Origin: Microbacterium terrisoli
GTDB lineage: Bacteria > Actinomycetota > Actinomycetes > Actinomycetales > Microbacteriaceae
Reading direction: 5' to 3'
Assembly (NCBI RefSeq): GCF_030866805.1
Contig: NZ_CP133019.1
Span: forward strand, 1,116,001 to 1,180,000
DNA: 64,000 nt
In this document: in pieces, positions 8,049-16,317 of the stretch
Numbering within the stretch: position 1 is the first letter of the stretch
Layout: the number at the start of each line of letters is the position of its first letter
Made by a program: the position numbers and the translations under genes
Notes under the pieces: generated by a model
Seen by the model: the letters and a program-made list of their open reading frames with translations, nothing else
What the model was told of the DNA's origin: nothing
Database searches by the model: none

Positions 8049-9098
8049 TCACCGGGCTGAGTGCTCGGCGAATGTCGTCAGCAGCCGTTGCAGAGAGTCC
8101 AGGCGACCGGCTGCGCCCGCGCCCAGCCGTCCGGATTCGACGGCCTCGATGATCGCGCAGTCGGGGGCATCGGGCAGGTGTGTGCAGCCGCGCGGACACT
8201 CCTCGGCGACCTCGGCGAGGTCGGTGAACGCGTCGAGGATGCGTGCGGGATCGACGTGCCCCAGCCCGAACGAGCGCACCCCCGGGGTGTCGATGACCCA
8301 GCCCGCTCCGTCCGGCGACCGGTAGCGCAGCGACACCGTCGAGCTCGAGGTGTGCCGGCCACGCCCGGTCACCCGGTTCACACGCCCCGTGGCACGACCG
8401 GCGTCGGGTACCAGCGCGTTGACGAGAGTGGACTTGCCGACGCCCGAGTGCCCGACGAACACGGTGGAATGGCCCACCAGCGCCGCGCCGATCTCGTCTG
8501 TCGGCATGGCCTCGCGCGCGCTCGTGAACACGCGCAGGTCCAGTCCCTCGAAGTGGGTCAGGAAGGCGGTGGGGTCGGCCAGGTCGGTCTTGGTCACCAC
8601 CAGCAGCGGGCGGATGCCGGCATCCAACGCGGCGATCAGGTAGCGGTCGACCAGCCTTTCGCGCGGCTCGGGGTCGGCGGCGGCCACCACGATCAGCATC
8701 TGGTCGGCGTTGGCGACCACCACGCGCTCGACCTGGTCGGTGTCGTCGGCGCTGCGCCGCAGCAGAGTGGCGCGGTCCTGGATGCCGATGAGGCGCGCGA
8801 GCGTGCCCTGCTGACCGGTCACGTCTCCGACGATGCGCGCCAGGTCGCCGGTGACGATCGGGGTGCGTCGCAGCTCGCGGGCCCGCACCGCCAGTGCGGT
8901 GTGCTCGTCGGGCCCGTCCTCGTCGACCAGGACGGTGTATCGGCCGCGGTCCACACCCAGCACGCGCGCGATGCGCGCGTCTTCGTGCGCGGGACGCCGC
9001 TTGGTGCGGGGGCGGTTCGCCTTCGGGTTGGGGCGCACACGCACGTCGGACTCGTCGAATTCGTCGTCTTCGTCTTCGTCGTCGGCGAGCCAGCTCAT
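8049..9098 (-). CDS. rsgA: Ribosome small-subunit-dependent GTPase RsgA
   Basis: The protein has 349 residues and acts in late 30S subunit maturation. The N-terminal OB-fold is preceded by a very acidic stretch of about 20 residues (DDEDEDDEFDESD) and an Arg/Lys-rich segment. The GTPase domain is circularly permuted, as the family requires: the G4 motif TKTD comes before G1 (GHSGVGKST) and G3 (DTPG). The C-terminal zinc site shows C-x4-C-x1-H followed by a fourth cysteine near APDC. The ATG at 9098 is the best start. It follows aroA by 13 nt, the same order as in M. tuberculosis. Confidence 0.93.
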   Translation of the reverse strand: MSWLADDEDEDDEFDESDVRVRPNPKANRPRTKRRPAHEDARIARVLGVDRGRYTVLVDEDGPDEHTALAVRARELRRTPIVTGDLARIVGDVTGQQGTLARLIGIQDRATLLRRSADDTDQVERVVVANADQMLIVVAAADPEPRERLVDRYLIAALDAGIRPLLVVTKTDLADPTAFLTHFEGLDLRVFTSAREAMPTDEIGAALVGHSTVFVGHSGVGKSTLVNALVPDAGRATGRVNRVTGRGRHTSSSTVSLRYRSPDGAGWVIDTPGVRSFGLGHVDPARILDAFTDLAEVAEECPRGCTHLPDAPDCAIIEAVESGRLGAGAAGRLDSLQRLLTTFAEHSAR

Positions 9099-9111
9099 GA
9101 CGCTCACGCGG

Positions 9112-10443
9112 CTAGGCCGCGGCATCCCCCGACTCGTCGCCGAGCATGCGCGCCCACAGCTGCGGGAACTGCGGGATCGTCTTGGCCGTCGTGCCGATGT
9201 CATCGACCTCGACGCCGTCGACGGCCAGCCCGATCAGTGCTCCGGTCGTGGCCATGCGGTGGTCGTTGAACGCCTTCCACACGCCGCCGTGCAGGGGGCG
9301 CGGCACGATGCGGATGCCGTCTTCGAGCTCTTCGGCGTCGCCGCCGAGCGCGCGCAGGTTCTCGACGAGGGCTGCCAGTCGATCCGTCTCGTGGTGACGG
9401 ATGTGTCCTATGCCGCGGATCGAGGTGGGGGTGGTGGCCAGAGCCGCCACGCCCGCGATCGTGGGGGCGAGCTCTCCGGCAGCCGACAGGTCCAGGTCGA
9501 TGCCGCTGATCGAGCTGCCGCCGGCGACGTGCATTGCGCCTCCGCGACGCTGCGTGCGCGCACCCATCAGAGCGAGGATCTCGGGGAGCATGGCGCCGGG
9601 CTGGGTGGAATGCAGCGGCCATCCGGTGACGGCGACGCGGCCGCGGGCCACCAGCGCCGCCGCCAGGAACGGCGCCGCGTTGGACAGGTCGGGCTCGACG
9701 TGCACGTCCTTGCCGCGGATCGGGCCCGCCGGCACGACCCACTCGGTGGCCGTCGGCCGTTCCACGATCACGCCGCGGCGGCTGAGGGCTTCGACGGTCA
9801 TGTCGATGTGGGGCATGCTCGGCAGGTGCGCGCCCTCGTGGATCAGGCGCAGACCGACATCGAAGCGAGCGGCGGCCAGCAGCAGCCCGGAGACGAACTG
9901 GCTGGACGCGCTCGCGTCGATCACGATCTCGCCGCCGCGCACCTGGCCGTGGCCGCGCACGGTGAACGGCAGCGCCCACCGGCCGCCGTCGTCGATGTCG
10001 ACGCCCAGGTCGCGCAGCGCTTTGATCATCGCACCCATGGGGCGGTGCAGCGCGGTCCCGTCGGCCGTCAGGGTGAGTTCGCCGTCGACGAAGCCGATCA
10101 GCGGCGCCACGAAGCGCATGACGGTTCCGGCCTGGCCGCTGTCGATCTCACCCGAACCCGTGAACGGCGCGACCGGCGTGACGAGCAGGTCGTCGCCGAA
10201 CGGGCCGTCTCCGGGCACCGGGTCCACTCCCACGCCCAGGGCGCGCAGCGCCTCGACCATGCGGGCCGAGTCGTCGGAGTGCAGCGGGGCGTGCAGCGTG
10301 CTGGGGCCGTCGGCCAGCGCCGCCAGCACCAATTCGCGGTTGGTCAGCGACTTCGAGCCGGGCACGGTGACCACCGCGTCCAGGGGCTCGGCGGCCGACG
10401 GCGCGCGCCATGAGGAATCAGGGGAATACCGGTGGTCGGTCAT
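9112..10443 (-). CDS. aroA: 3-phosphoshikimate 1-carboxyvinyltransferase (EPSP synthase)
   Basis: This 443-residue enzyme catalyses the sixth step of the shikimate pathway, joining PEP to shikimate-3-phosphate. The phosphate-binding N-terminal signature PGSKSLTNRELVLAAL is intact, as are the SGQAGTVMRF loop that binds PEP and the C-terminal DHRMAT segment. The length and domain order are normal. The ATG at 10443 overlaps, on the opposite strand, the predicted SigH promoter of sigH, so the two divergent genes share a compact 36-bp control region. It is followed directly by rsgA, probably in one transcript. Confidence 0.95.
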   Translation of the reverse strand: MTDHRYSPDSSWRAPSAAEPLDAVVTVPGSKSLTNRELVLAALADGPSTLHAPLHSDDSARMVEALRALGVGVDPVPGDGPFGDDLLVTPVAPFTGSGEIDSGQAGTVMRFVAPLIGFVDGELTLTADGTALHRPMGAMIKALRDLGVDIDDGGRWALPFTVRGHGQVRGGEIVIDASASSQFVSGLLLAAARFDVGLRLIHEGAHLPSMPHIDMTVEALSRRGVIVERPTATEWVVPAGPIRGKDVHVEPDLSNAAPFLAAALVARGRVAVTGWPLHSTQPGAMLPEILALMGARTQRRGGAMHVAGGSSISGIDLDLSAAGELAPTIAGVAALATTPTSIRGIGHIRHHETDRLAALVENLRALGGDAEELEDGIRIVPRPLHGGVWKAFNDHRMATTGALIGLAVDGVEVDDIGTTAKTIPQFPQLWARMLGDESGDAAA

Positions 10444-10449
10444 CGGGTT
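10423..10449 (+). promoter_or_regulatory. SigH/SigR-type promoter of sigH
   Basis: GGAAT at 10423-10427, preceded by two more G residues, is followed after 19 bp by GGGTT with GTT at 10447-10449. This matches the GGAAT-N18/19-GTT pattern recognised by SigR/SigH-type sigma factors. Transcription would start about 10 nt later, some 20 nt upstream of the sigH ATG. It implies positive autoregulation and overlaps the start codon of divergent aroA. Confidence 0.7.
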
Positions 10450-10479
10450 CTACCCTAACGAACCCTGGAGAGGAGTCGA

Positions 10480-11145
10480 ATGATCGCCACCCTGGAGCGC
10501 GTCGGTTCGCCGAGCCCCACTGTCGACGGGAGTGCGCACGTAGACTTGCCCCTAATGGACGAGTCGCAGACGCCGGTCGATGCACGTGCACAGTTCGAAG
10601 AGCAGGCCCTTCCTTTCATGGACCAGCTGTACGCCGCTGCCATGCGCATGACGCGCAACCCCGCAGACGCGGCAGATCTGGTGCAGGAGACGTTCGTGAA
10701 GGCGTTCGCTTCGTGGAAGACGTTCACGCAGGGGACGAACCTCAAAGCGTGGCTGTACCGCATCCTCACCAATACGTACATCAATACCTATCGTAAGAAG
10801 CAGCGCGAGCCCTTCCAGAGCCCGATCGATGAACTGGAGGACTGGCAGCTCGGCGGAGCCGAGTCGACCACGTCGAGTTCGTCGCGGTCGGCCGAGGCCG
10901 AGGCGATCGACCACATGCCGGCATCGGTGGTCAAAGACGCGCTGCAGTCCATTCCGGAGGACTTCCGGCTGGCGGTGTACCTCGCCGACGTCGAGGGCTT
11001 CGCCTACCAGGAGATCGCCGACATCATGAAGACCCCGATCGGCACCGTCATGAGCCGCCTCCACCGCGGCCGGAGGATGCTGCGCGGGCTGCTGGCCGAA
11101 TACGCCCAGGAGCGCGGGATCATCGCATCAGGGAGCACCAAATGA
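10480..11145 (+). CDS. sigH: ECF sigma factor SigH/SigR (thiol-oxidative and heat stress)
   Basis: This 221-residue group IV sigma factor has sigma-2 from about residue 40 ([20 protein letters not shown]) and sigma-4 from about 145 ([19 protein letters not shown]). It directs RNA polymerase to thioredoxin and proteostasis genes in related actinobacteria. The ATG at 10480 has a strong GGAGAGGAG site. An internal ATG at 10555 would give a protein without the first 25 residues; Streptomyces SigR is known to be made in long and short forms, so both starts could be used. The next gene, encoding its zinc anti-sigma factor, overlaps by 4 nt. Confidence 0.93.
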   Translation: MIATLERVGSPSPTVDGSAHVDLPLMDESQTPVDARAQFEEQALPFMDQLYAAAMRMTRNPADAADLVQETFVKAFASWKTFTQGTNLKAWLYRILTNTYINTYRKKQREPFQSPIDELEDWQLGGAESTTSSSSRSAEAEAIDHMPASVVKDALQSIPEDFRLAVYLADVEGFAYQEIADIMKTPIGTVMSRLHRGRRMLRGLLAEYAQERGIIASGSTK

Positions 11146-11387
11146 CCGACTGCGGCTGTGAGAAGACCCGCAAGGACCTCGAGGAGTACCTGCGCCACGA
11201 AGTGTGCAAGACCGAGCAGGCAGACATCCGCGAGCATTTGGCGGGCTGCCCCGGCTGCCGCGACGAGGCCCTCGTCTCGCGCACGCTGACCGAGGTGCTG
11301 GCGCGCTCGTGCAAAGAGGCAGCTCCCGAGCAATTGCGCGACATGGTGCTGGCGCGCCTGCGCGACCAGCACGCCGTCCTCGACTGA
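11142..11387 (+). CDS. rshA: Redox-sensitive zinc anti-sigma factor (RsrA/RshA)
   Basis: This 81-residue ZAS-family protein has the signature H32-x3-C36-x2-C39 and extra cysteines at positions 4, 6 and 22. In RsrA and RshA these cysteines bind zinc, and oxidation to a disulfide releases the sigma factor. The start ATG overlaps the sigH stop (ATGA), which suggests coupled translation and a fixed stoichiometry. The length is normal for the family. Both proteins are cytoplasmic. A C-terminal pair of short helices ending DQHAVLD should wrap the sigma factor. Confidence 0.9.
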   Translation: MTDCGCEKTRKDLEEYLRHEVCKTEQADIREHLAGCPGCRDEALVSRTLTEVLARSCKEAAPEQLRDMVLARLRDQHAVLD

Positions 11388-11390
11388 TCG

Positions 11391-11432
11391 AGTCCGGTCG
11401 CACGCGGCCGGCGCACGTGGTACGACCGGCTC
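11391..11432. terminator. Inverted repeat between convergent rshA and lipid kinase gene
   Basis: CCGGTCG at 11394-11400 pairs perfectly with CGACCGG at 11423-11429, with partial extension to 11391 and 11432. The loop is 22 nt and itself contains a GGCCGGC palindrome. It sits between two convergent stops and could serve both strands. Confidence 0.45.
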
Positions 11433-12330
11433 AGGCGCCGAACACGCGCAGGGCGCCGGGCACGACATCCACCCTCAGCGGCAGCATGCCCACCGGATCG
11501 CCGTCGGCGTACGCCGATGCGTCCGGTGAGTCGAGCCGGATGCCGCGCACCTGGAACGTCGAGACCTCGGGCACCGTCGTGTGCTGGCCGCGGTAGAGCC
11601 GCGGCAGGAGCCTGAGCAGTCGCCGTCGTCCTGCCGGATAGACCACGGTCACCTCCAGCAGTCCGTCCTCGAGATCGGCGTCAGGACAGATCGGGATGCC
11701 GCCGCCGTAGCTGCGGCCGTTGCCCACCGCGGCGAGCACGAGATCGCGCTGGAGCCGCTGTGCGGAGCCGTCGGCGTGCTCGAGGTCGAGTGTGAACGGC
11801 ACGCCGCGCAGGGTCAGGAACTCGACGAGGATCGCGATCGTGTAGCGCGAAGATCCGCGCGGCCACCGCATGCGGTTCGCTCGATCGTTCACCCGGGCGT
11901 CGAACCCGGCGGCCAGCACGGTGCCGAACAGTGTCGTCGAGCCGTCGGCGCGGGTGAGCCGGGCCAGATCCACGTCCCGTGTGCGGCCGGCGATGACCGC
12001 GTCGGCGGCGCCCTCGACGTCGTCGGAGCGAAGCCCCAGCGACGTGGCGAAATCGTTGCCGGTGCCGATCGGGATGATGCCGAGCGGGATGCCGGTGCCG
12101 GCCACCTGCTGCAGGGCGAGGTTGACGGTGCCGTCGCCGCCGGCGACCAGCACGCCGTCGACGCCGACCTCCAGCGCCGCGCGCAGCAGCATCGTGGTGT
12201 CTTCGGCCGAGCCTCCGGAGATGATCGAGGTCGTGACGCCGGCCACGCGCAGACGTGTCGCCGCGCGGTCGGCGGCGTCGGCGCGGGCTCCTGCGTGCGC
12301 GGTCGGGTTGGCCACCAGGGCGACCCTCAT
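11431..12330 (-). CDS. Diacylglycerol/lipid kinase (YegS/Rv2252-like)
   Basis: This 299-residue member of the DAGK catalytic family transfers phosphate from ATP to a lipid hydroxyl. The nucleotide-binding motif GGDGTVN lies at about residues 64-70 and IGTGNDFATSLGL, which shapes the active site, follows at about 98. The C-terminal half is a beta-sandwich with a second conserved GDP motif (YADGDPVG). No membrane segment is visible, so the protein is expected to act at the membrane surface. Its mycobacterial counterpart Rv2252 feeds phosphatidic acid into phospholipid and PIM synthesis. The start overlaps the stop of the flavoprotein gene by 4 nt. Confidence 0.88.
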   Translation of the reverse strand: MRVALVANPTAHAGARADAADRAATRLRVAGVTTSIISGGSAEDTTMLLRAALEVGVDGVLVAGGDGTVNLALQQVAGTGIPLGIIPIGTGNDFATSLGLRSDDVEGAADAVIAGRTRDVDLARLTRADGSTTLFGTVLAAGFDARVNDRANRMRWPRGSSRYTIAILVEFLTLRGVPFTLDLEHADGSAQRLQRDLVLAAVGNGRSYGGGIPICPDADLEDGLLEVTVVYPAGRRRLLRLLPRLYRGQHTTVPEVSTFQVRGIRLDSPDASAYADGDPVGMLPLRVDVVPGALRVFGA

Positions 12331-14036
12331 GATCGCTCCTGCGGCGTCGCCCGCGCGGGGATCAGCACGCCGGGGTTCATGATCCCGTGCGGATCGATCG
12401 CGGTCTTCACCGCCTGCACAATCCGCACTCCCGGCTCGCCGATCTCGGCGTCGAGGTATGGCCGGTGGTCGCGGCCGACCGCGTGATGGTGGGTGATCGT
12501 GCCGCCGGCGTCGACGATGGCGCGAGACGCGGCATCCTTCGCGCGGGTCCATTGGCCGATCGGATCGTCGGTGAGGGCTGCCACCACGGTGACGTACAGC
12601 GAGGCGCCTGACGGGTAGACGTGCGAGATGTGGCACATGATGACCGGTGCGGTGCCTTCGGCGGTGAGGGCGTCGGTCAGTCCGGTGGTCACGGCGCCGG
12701 TGAGGGCGTTCAGGTTCGCCCACGTCGTGGCGGTCTCCAGGGTCTCGGCGAGCACGCCGATGTCCAGCAGGGTGTCGCGCAGGGCAGGTGAGGCGAATCG
12801 GCCGCGCTCCCACGCGCGGGCGGGCTCCTCGCCCCGGGCCTTTGCGCCGTGTGCGCGAAACACCGCGTCGGTGCGTGCGAGGGTGGATGCCGCCTCCTGC
12901 GCGCTCGCGCCCTCGCACGTGGCGATGGCCAGGCTGCCGCGCAGGCGGGTGACGTGCCCGCCGAGGACGGCGTTGACCCGCGTCTCGGTTGTGTCGGACA
13001 GACGGATCACCGTCGGCCGGATGCCCTGCTGGGTCAGCTCGCGGAGGGCGTCGGCGCCGTCGGCGAAGGCGGGGAAGGTCCAAGAGCCGTAGGCGGTGGC
13101 CGCCGGGGTGGGGCGGATGGCGACGGTGACCTCGGTGATCACGCCCAGTGTGCCCTCCGAGCCGAGGAACAGCTCGCGCAGATCGGGCCCTGCAGCACTG
13201 GCAGGGGCACGTCCGAGGTCGAGCGCGCCGGTCGGGGTCGCGATGCGCAGCCGCTGCACCAGATCGTCGAACCTGCCGTAGCCGCGCGAGGCCTGACCCG
13301 ACGAGCGGGTCGCGGCGAACCCGCCGAGCGTGGCGAAGGCGAAGCTCTGCGGAAAATGGCCGAGCGTGTAGCCGCGGTCACCGAGCAGCTCCTCTGCCTG
13401 CGGTCCGGTCGTTCCCGCGCCGAAGGTCGCCAGCAGCGACGTCTCGTCCAGCGCCAGGAGGGCCGCCGTGCGCGCCAGATCCAGCGTGATGACCGGACGA
13501 GATGCGGAGCTGCTGGCGCTCCGGCCGTCGCCGTCGCCGCTGTGGCGGCCTTCGCCGCTGTGGCGTTCGATGCCGTCGACAGGATCCACCCCGCCCACCA
13601 CGCTCGTGCCCCCGCCGAACGGCACGACCACGATGCCGCGCGCGTCACACGCGTGCAGGACGGCGTCGACCTCGGCGTGCGTGGCCGGAAGGACGATCGC
13701 GTCGGGGGCGGGGTCATCGATGCTGAGCCGGCGGCGCAGCAGATCGATCGTGCTCTTGCCGCCCAGATGCGCGCGGCGGGCCTCGTCGGAGGTGTCGACC
13801 TCGGTGATCGCGCGCAGCGCCGCGAGGTCGTCGGCGGCCAGACGCGCGGCAGGCAGCGGCGCGGGCGCGCGCCGGGGGACCGGATGCGGCTTGCCGTGCA
13901 GCAGCAGGCCGGCGATCGCCCGCGCCCCGGGCGGGAGCGCGCGGCCGTCGTCGGACCACGCATCCCACGGCGGGCGCGGCGCGGTGGAGGGAACCGCAGG
14001 CAGGGGGTGCGGCATCCTCGCCTCATCCGAAAGCAT
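12327..14036 (-). CDS. FAD-binding oxidase, alkyl-DHAP synthase-like (Rv2251 type)
   Basis: The protein has 569 residues and is a VAO-type flavoprotein. The FAD-binding segment contains PFGGGTSVVGGV near residue 155, then a hydrophilic insert rich in Ser, Gly and Asp, FAATRSSGQASRGYG, and ELFLGSEGTLGVIT. The C-terminal half includes THHHAVGRDHRPYL, the triple-His motif typical of alkyldihydroxyacetonephosphate synthases, which replace the acyl chain of acyl-DHAP with a fatty alcohol. The ATG at 14036 was preferred to 14015. Neighbouring GlpD and lipid kinase genes support a glycerolipid role, but ether-lipid synthesis here is inference; a 2-hydroxyacid oxidase is the alternative. Confidence 0.8.
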   Translation of the reverse strand: MLSDEARMPHPLPAVPSTAPRPPWDAWSDDGRALPPGARAIAGLLLHGKPHPVPRRAPAPLPAARLAADDLAALRAITEVDTSDEARRAHLGGKSTIDLLRRRLSIDDPAPDAIVLPATHAEVDAVLHACDARGIVVVPFGGGTSVVGGVDPVDGIERHSGEGRHSGDGDGRSASSSASRPVITLDLARTAALLALDETSLLATFGAGTTGPQAEELLGDRGYTLGHFPQSFAFATLGGFAATRSSGQASRGYGRFDDLVQRLRIATPTGALDLGRAPASAAGPDLRELFLGSEGTLGVITEVTVAIRPTPAATAYGSWTFPAFADGADALRELTQQGIRPTVIRLSDTTETRVNAVLGGHVTRLRGSLAIATCEGASAQEAASTLARTDAVFRAHGAKARGEEPARAWERGRFASPALRDTLLDIGVLAETLETATTWANLNALTGAVTTGLTDALTAEGTAPVIMCHISHVYPSGASLYVTVVAALTDDPIGQWTRAKDAASRAIVDAGGTITHHHAVGRDHRPYLDAEIGEPGVRIVQAVKTAIDPHGIMNPGVLIPARATPQERS

Positions 14037-14037
14037 G

Positions 14038-14070
14038 GCGACAGTATGACACAGTGCGTATATTTGTCGC
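14038..14070. promoter_or_regulatory. Inverted repeat between divergent flavoprotein and tetR genes
   Basis: GCGACA at 14038-14043 pairs with TGTCGC at 14065-14070 around an A/T-richer 21-bp spacer. The repeat fills the whole 34-bp gap between the two start codons. It is the most likely operator for the adjacent TetR regulator and would repress both directions at once. Confidence 0.5.
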
Positions 14071-14682
14071 ATGGCTCGTGTGAACGGTGGTGTTCCTGTC
14101 GGCGGCGCGGCCGCGCCGACGCGGACCGCGGCGGAGATCATGGATGCCGCAGCCGACGAAGTGCGGCTGCACGGCATCCGCCGCACCACGGCATCCGACA
14201 TCGCGCGCCGCGCAGGCGTGTCGCGGCAGACCCTCTACCGGTACTGGCCCGACGTGCAGTCGCTGCTGGCAGCCCTGGTCACCCGCGAGCTGCTGGCGCA
14301 GCTGCCGCAGCAGGCAGGCGACGGGCTCGATGAGCCGACGTCGCTGGACGGCCTGGTGATGATTCTGGTGGACACGACCGATCGCATTCGCCGCATGCCG
14401 CTGCTGCAGACGCTGCGCACCAGCGACCCCGAGCTGCTCGCGCGCTATGTGCTGGAGCAGGTGGGAACGAGCCAGCGGGAGATCCATGCCCAGATCGCCG
14501 CGCGCGTGCACGCCGGGCAGGCGGCCGGCTTCGTGCGCGCAGGCGACGAGGTCGCCATGGCAGGGATGGTGCTGCTGATCACGCAGTCAGCGGCCCTGTC
14601 GGCGCCCCTGGTCCACGCGTGGCTCCACGGCGACCCGTGGCGCACCGAGCTCACGGCCGCGCTGACGGGATACCTGCGATGA
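14071..14682 (+). CDS. TetR-family transcriptional regulator (Rv2250c type)
   Basis: This 203-residue regulator has an N-terminal helix-turn-helix (TTASDIARRAGVSRQTLYRYW at residues 31-51) and a mostly helical ligand-binding domain with ALVTRELLAQLPQQAG. The ligand is unknown; a lipid or acyl-CoA is plausible from the neighbours. It is divergent from the flavoprotein-kinase pair and overlaps glpD by 4 nt, so it probably controls both arms and itself. Gene order matches M. tuberculosis Rv2249c-Rv2252. A start at the ATG immediately after the inverted repeat leaves almost no leader. Confidence 0.85.
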   Translation: MARVNGGVPVGGAAAPTRTAAEIMDAAADEVRLHGIRRTTASDIARRAGVSRQTLYRYWPDVQSLLAALVTRELLAQLPQQAGDGLDEPTSLDGLVMILVDTTDRIRRMPLLQTLRTSDPELLARYVLEQVGTSQREIHAQIAARVHAGQAAGFVRAGDEVAMAGMVLLITQSAALSAPLVHAWLHGDPWRTELTAALTGYLR

Positions 14683-16244
14683 GCGTGGTCGGGCGCACGC
14701 CCCGCCCCACGGCGCTGAACGCCGCCCGGCGCGCGCGAGAACTCGAGGCACTGGCGGTGGGCGGTCCGGTCGACGTGCTCGTGATCGGTGGCGGGATCAC
14801 CGGAGCGGGGGTGGCGCTGGATGCCGCGACCCGCGGGCTTCGCACCGTGCTGGTCGACAAGCACGACCTGGCGTACGGCACGAGCCGGTTCAGCTCGAAG
14901 CTCGTGCACGGCGGGCTGCGGTACCTCGCCTCGGGGCAGTACGGCATCGCCCATGAGAGCGCCGTCGAACGCCACCGGCTGATGACCCGCATCGCCCCGC
15001 ACCTGACGCGGCCGCTCGCGCAGGTCGTGCCGCTGTTCGCCGCCGACTCCGCCGCTCGCGGTGCGTACATCGCCACCGGCTACGTGCTCGGCGACGCGCT
15101 GCGCGCCCTTGCCCGCACCCCGCGCCGTGTGCTGCCTGATCCCGGGTTCGTCTCGGCCGCCGAGGTGGAACGGCTGGCACCGGCGGTGCGTTCGGGTGAT
15201 CTGCGCGGTGGCGTGCGCGGCTGGGACGGCCAGCTCTTCGACGACGCCCGACTCGTGGTCGCCGTCGCACGCACGGCTGCGGGGTATGGCGCATCCATCC
15301 TCACGCGCGTCGAGGCGGTGTCGGCGGTCGGCGACAGCGCGGTGCTGCGCGATGCGCTCACCGGCGCCGAGCTCACCGTGCGCGCGCGGACGGTGATCAA
15401 CGCCACCGGGGTGTGGGCGGGCCGCTTCGACGCCGGTGTGCACGTGCACCCCAGCCGCGGCACGCATCTGGTGGTGGATGCCGCGCGCCTGGGCTTCTCG
15501 GACGTCTCGCTGACCGCGCCCCTGCCCGGATCGTCGTCGCGGTTCGTGTTCTCGGTGCCTGCACCGCACGGCCGGGCCTATATCGGGCTGACGGATGTCG
15601 ATGCCCCTGGAGAACCGCCCGAGGTCGCCTCAGCCACCGACGCCGAGATCGACCAGCTGCTGGACGTGTTCGGCGACGTGCTGCAGGTGCCACTGTCGCG
15701 CGACGACGTGATCGGCACGTTCGCGGGGCTGCGTCCGCTGCTGGCGGGCGGTGATGAGGGCGACGACGAGGCGGCCGAGCCCAGCGACCTGTCGCGCCGG
15801 CACGCCGTGCGCGTCTCGCGGGACGGTGTCGTCTCGATCGTCGGCGGCAAGCTCACCACATACCGCCGCATGGCGCAGGACGCGGTGGATGCCGCGGCCC
15901 GCCACGCCGGGCTGCGTGCGGGGACCTGCGTCACGGCCTCGCTGCCGCTCGTGGGTGCGTGGCCGCGCGAACGGCTGGCGTGGCTTGCGCCCGAGGCGCC
16001 CGCCCGGTTCGTGCGGCGGTACGGCGCCGAGGCGCGGTTCGCGGCCGGGCTGGGAGCAGGACCGTCAGCGGCGCGCGGCGTGACAGCGCAGGAGCTGGAG
16101 TGGGCCGTGCGCGTGGAGGGCGCCCTCACCGTCGACGACGTGCTCGATCGCCGCACCCGGCTCGGGTTGGTCGCCGCCGACCGTGCCGAGTCTGCGGAAG
16201 CCGTGGCATCCGCCTTCGACCGCGCCGGCGTCACCCCCGCCTGA
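14679..16244 (+). CDS. glpD: Glycerol-3-phosphate dehydrogenase (FAD, GlpD family)
   Basis: This 521-residue flavoenzyme oxidises sn-glycerol-3-phosphate to DHAP and passes electrons to the quinone pool at the membrane surface. The FAD-binding Rossmann motif VLVIGGGITGAGVALDAA is at about residues 32-50, followed by SSKLVHGGLRYL. The second half includes RGTHLVVDAARLG, GLTDVD, AGLRPLL and the closing SIVGGKLTTYRRMAQDA motif. It starts in the tetR stop codon (ATGA), so it is translationally coupled to it. It supplies or consumes DHAP, the same triose that the neighbouring alkyl-DHAP-synthase-like protein would use. Confidence 0.92.
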   Translation: MSVVGRTPRPTALNAARRARELEALAVGGPVDVLVIGGGITGAGVALDAATRGLRTVLVDKHDLAYGTSRFSSKLVHGGLRYLASGQYGIAHESAVERHRLMTRIAPHLTRPLAQVVPLFAADSAARGAYIATGYVLGDALRALARTPRRVLPDPGFVSAAEVERLAPAVRSGDLRGGVRGWDGQLFDDARLVVAVARTAAGYGASILTRVEAVSAVGDSAVLRDALTGAELTVRARTVINATGVWAGRFDAGVHVHPSRGTHLVVDAARLGFSDVSLTAPLPGSSSRFVFSVPAPHGRAYIGLTDVDAPGEPPEVASATDAEIDQLLDVFGDVLQVPLSRDDVIGTFAGLRPLLAGGDEGDDEAAEPSDLSRRHAVRVSRDGVVSIVGGKLTTYRRMAQDAVDAAARHAGLRAGTCVTASLPLVGAWPRERLAWLAPEAPARFVRRYGAEARFAAGLGAGPSAARGVTAQELEWAVRVEGALTVDDVLDRRTRLGLVAADRAESAEAVASAFDRAGVTPA

Positions 16245-16317
16245 TCCGCCGAACAGCGCTCGATCTCGTCGCGGGTGCGGAACGCGGCGTCGACATCGAG
16301 TGTCGGAGATGTGGTGC

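Noticed and set aside
12331..13083. An N-terminal extension of the lipid kinase frame to 550 residues
   Set aside because: The extra sequence lies antisense-frame to the flavoprotein gene and is Arg/Pro/His-rich; the ATG at 12330 gives the normal family start.
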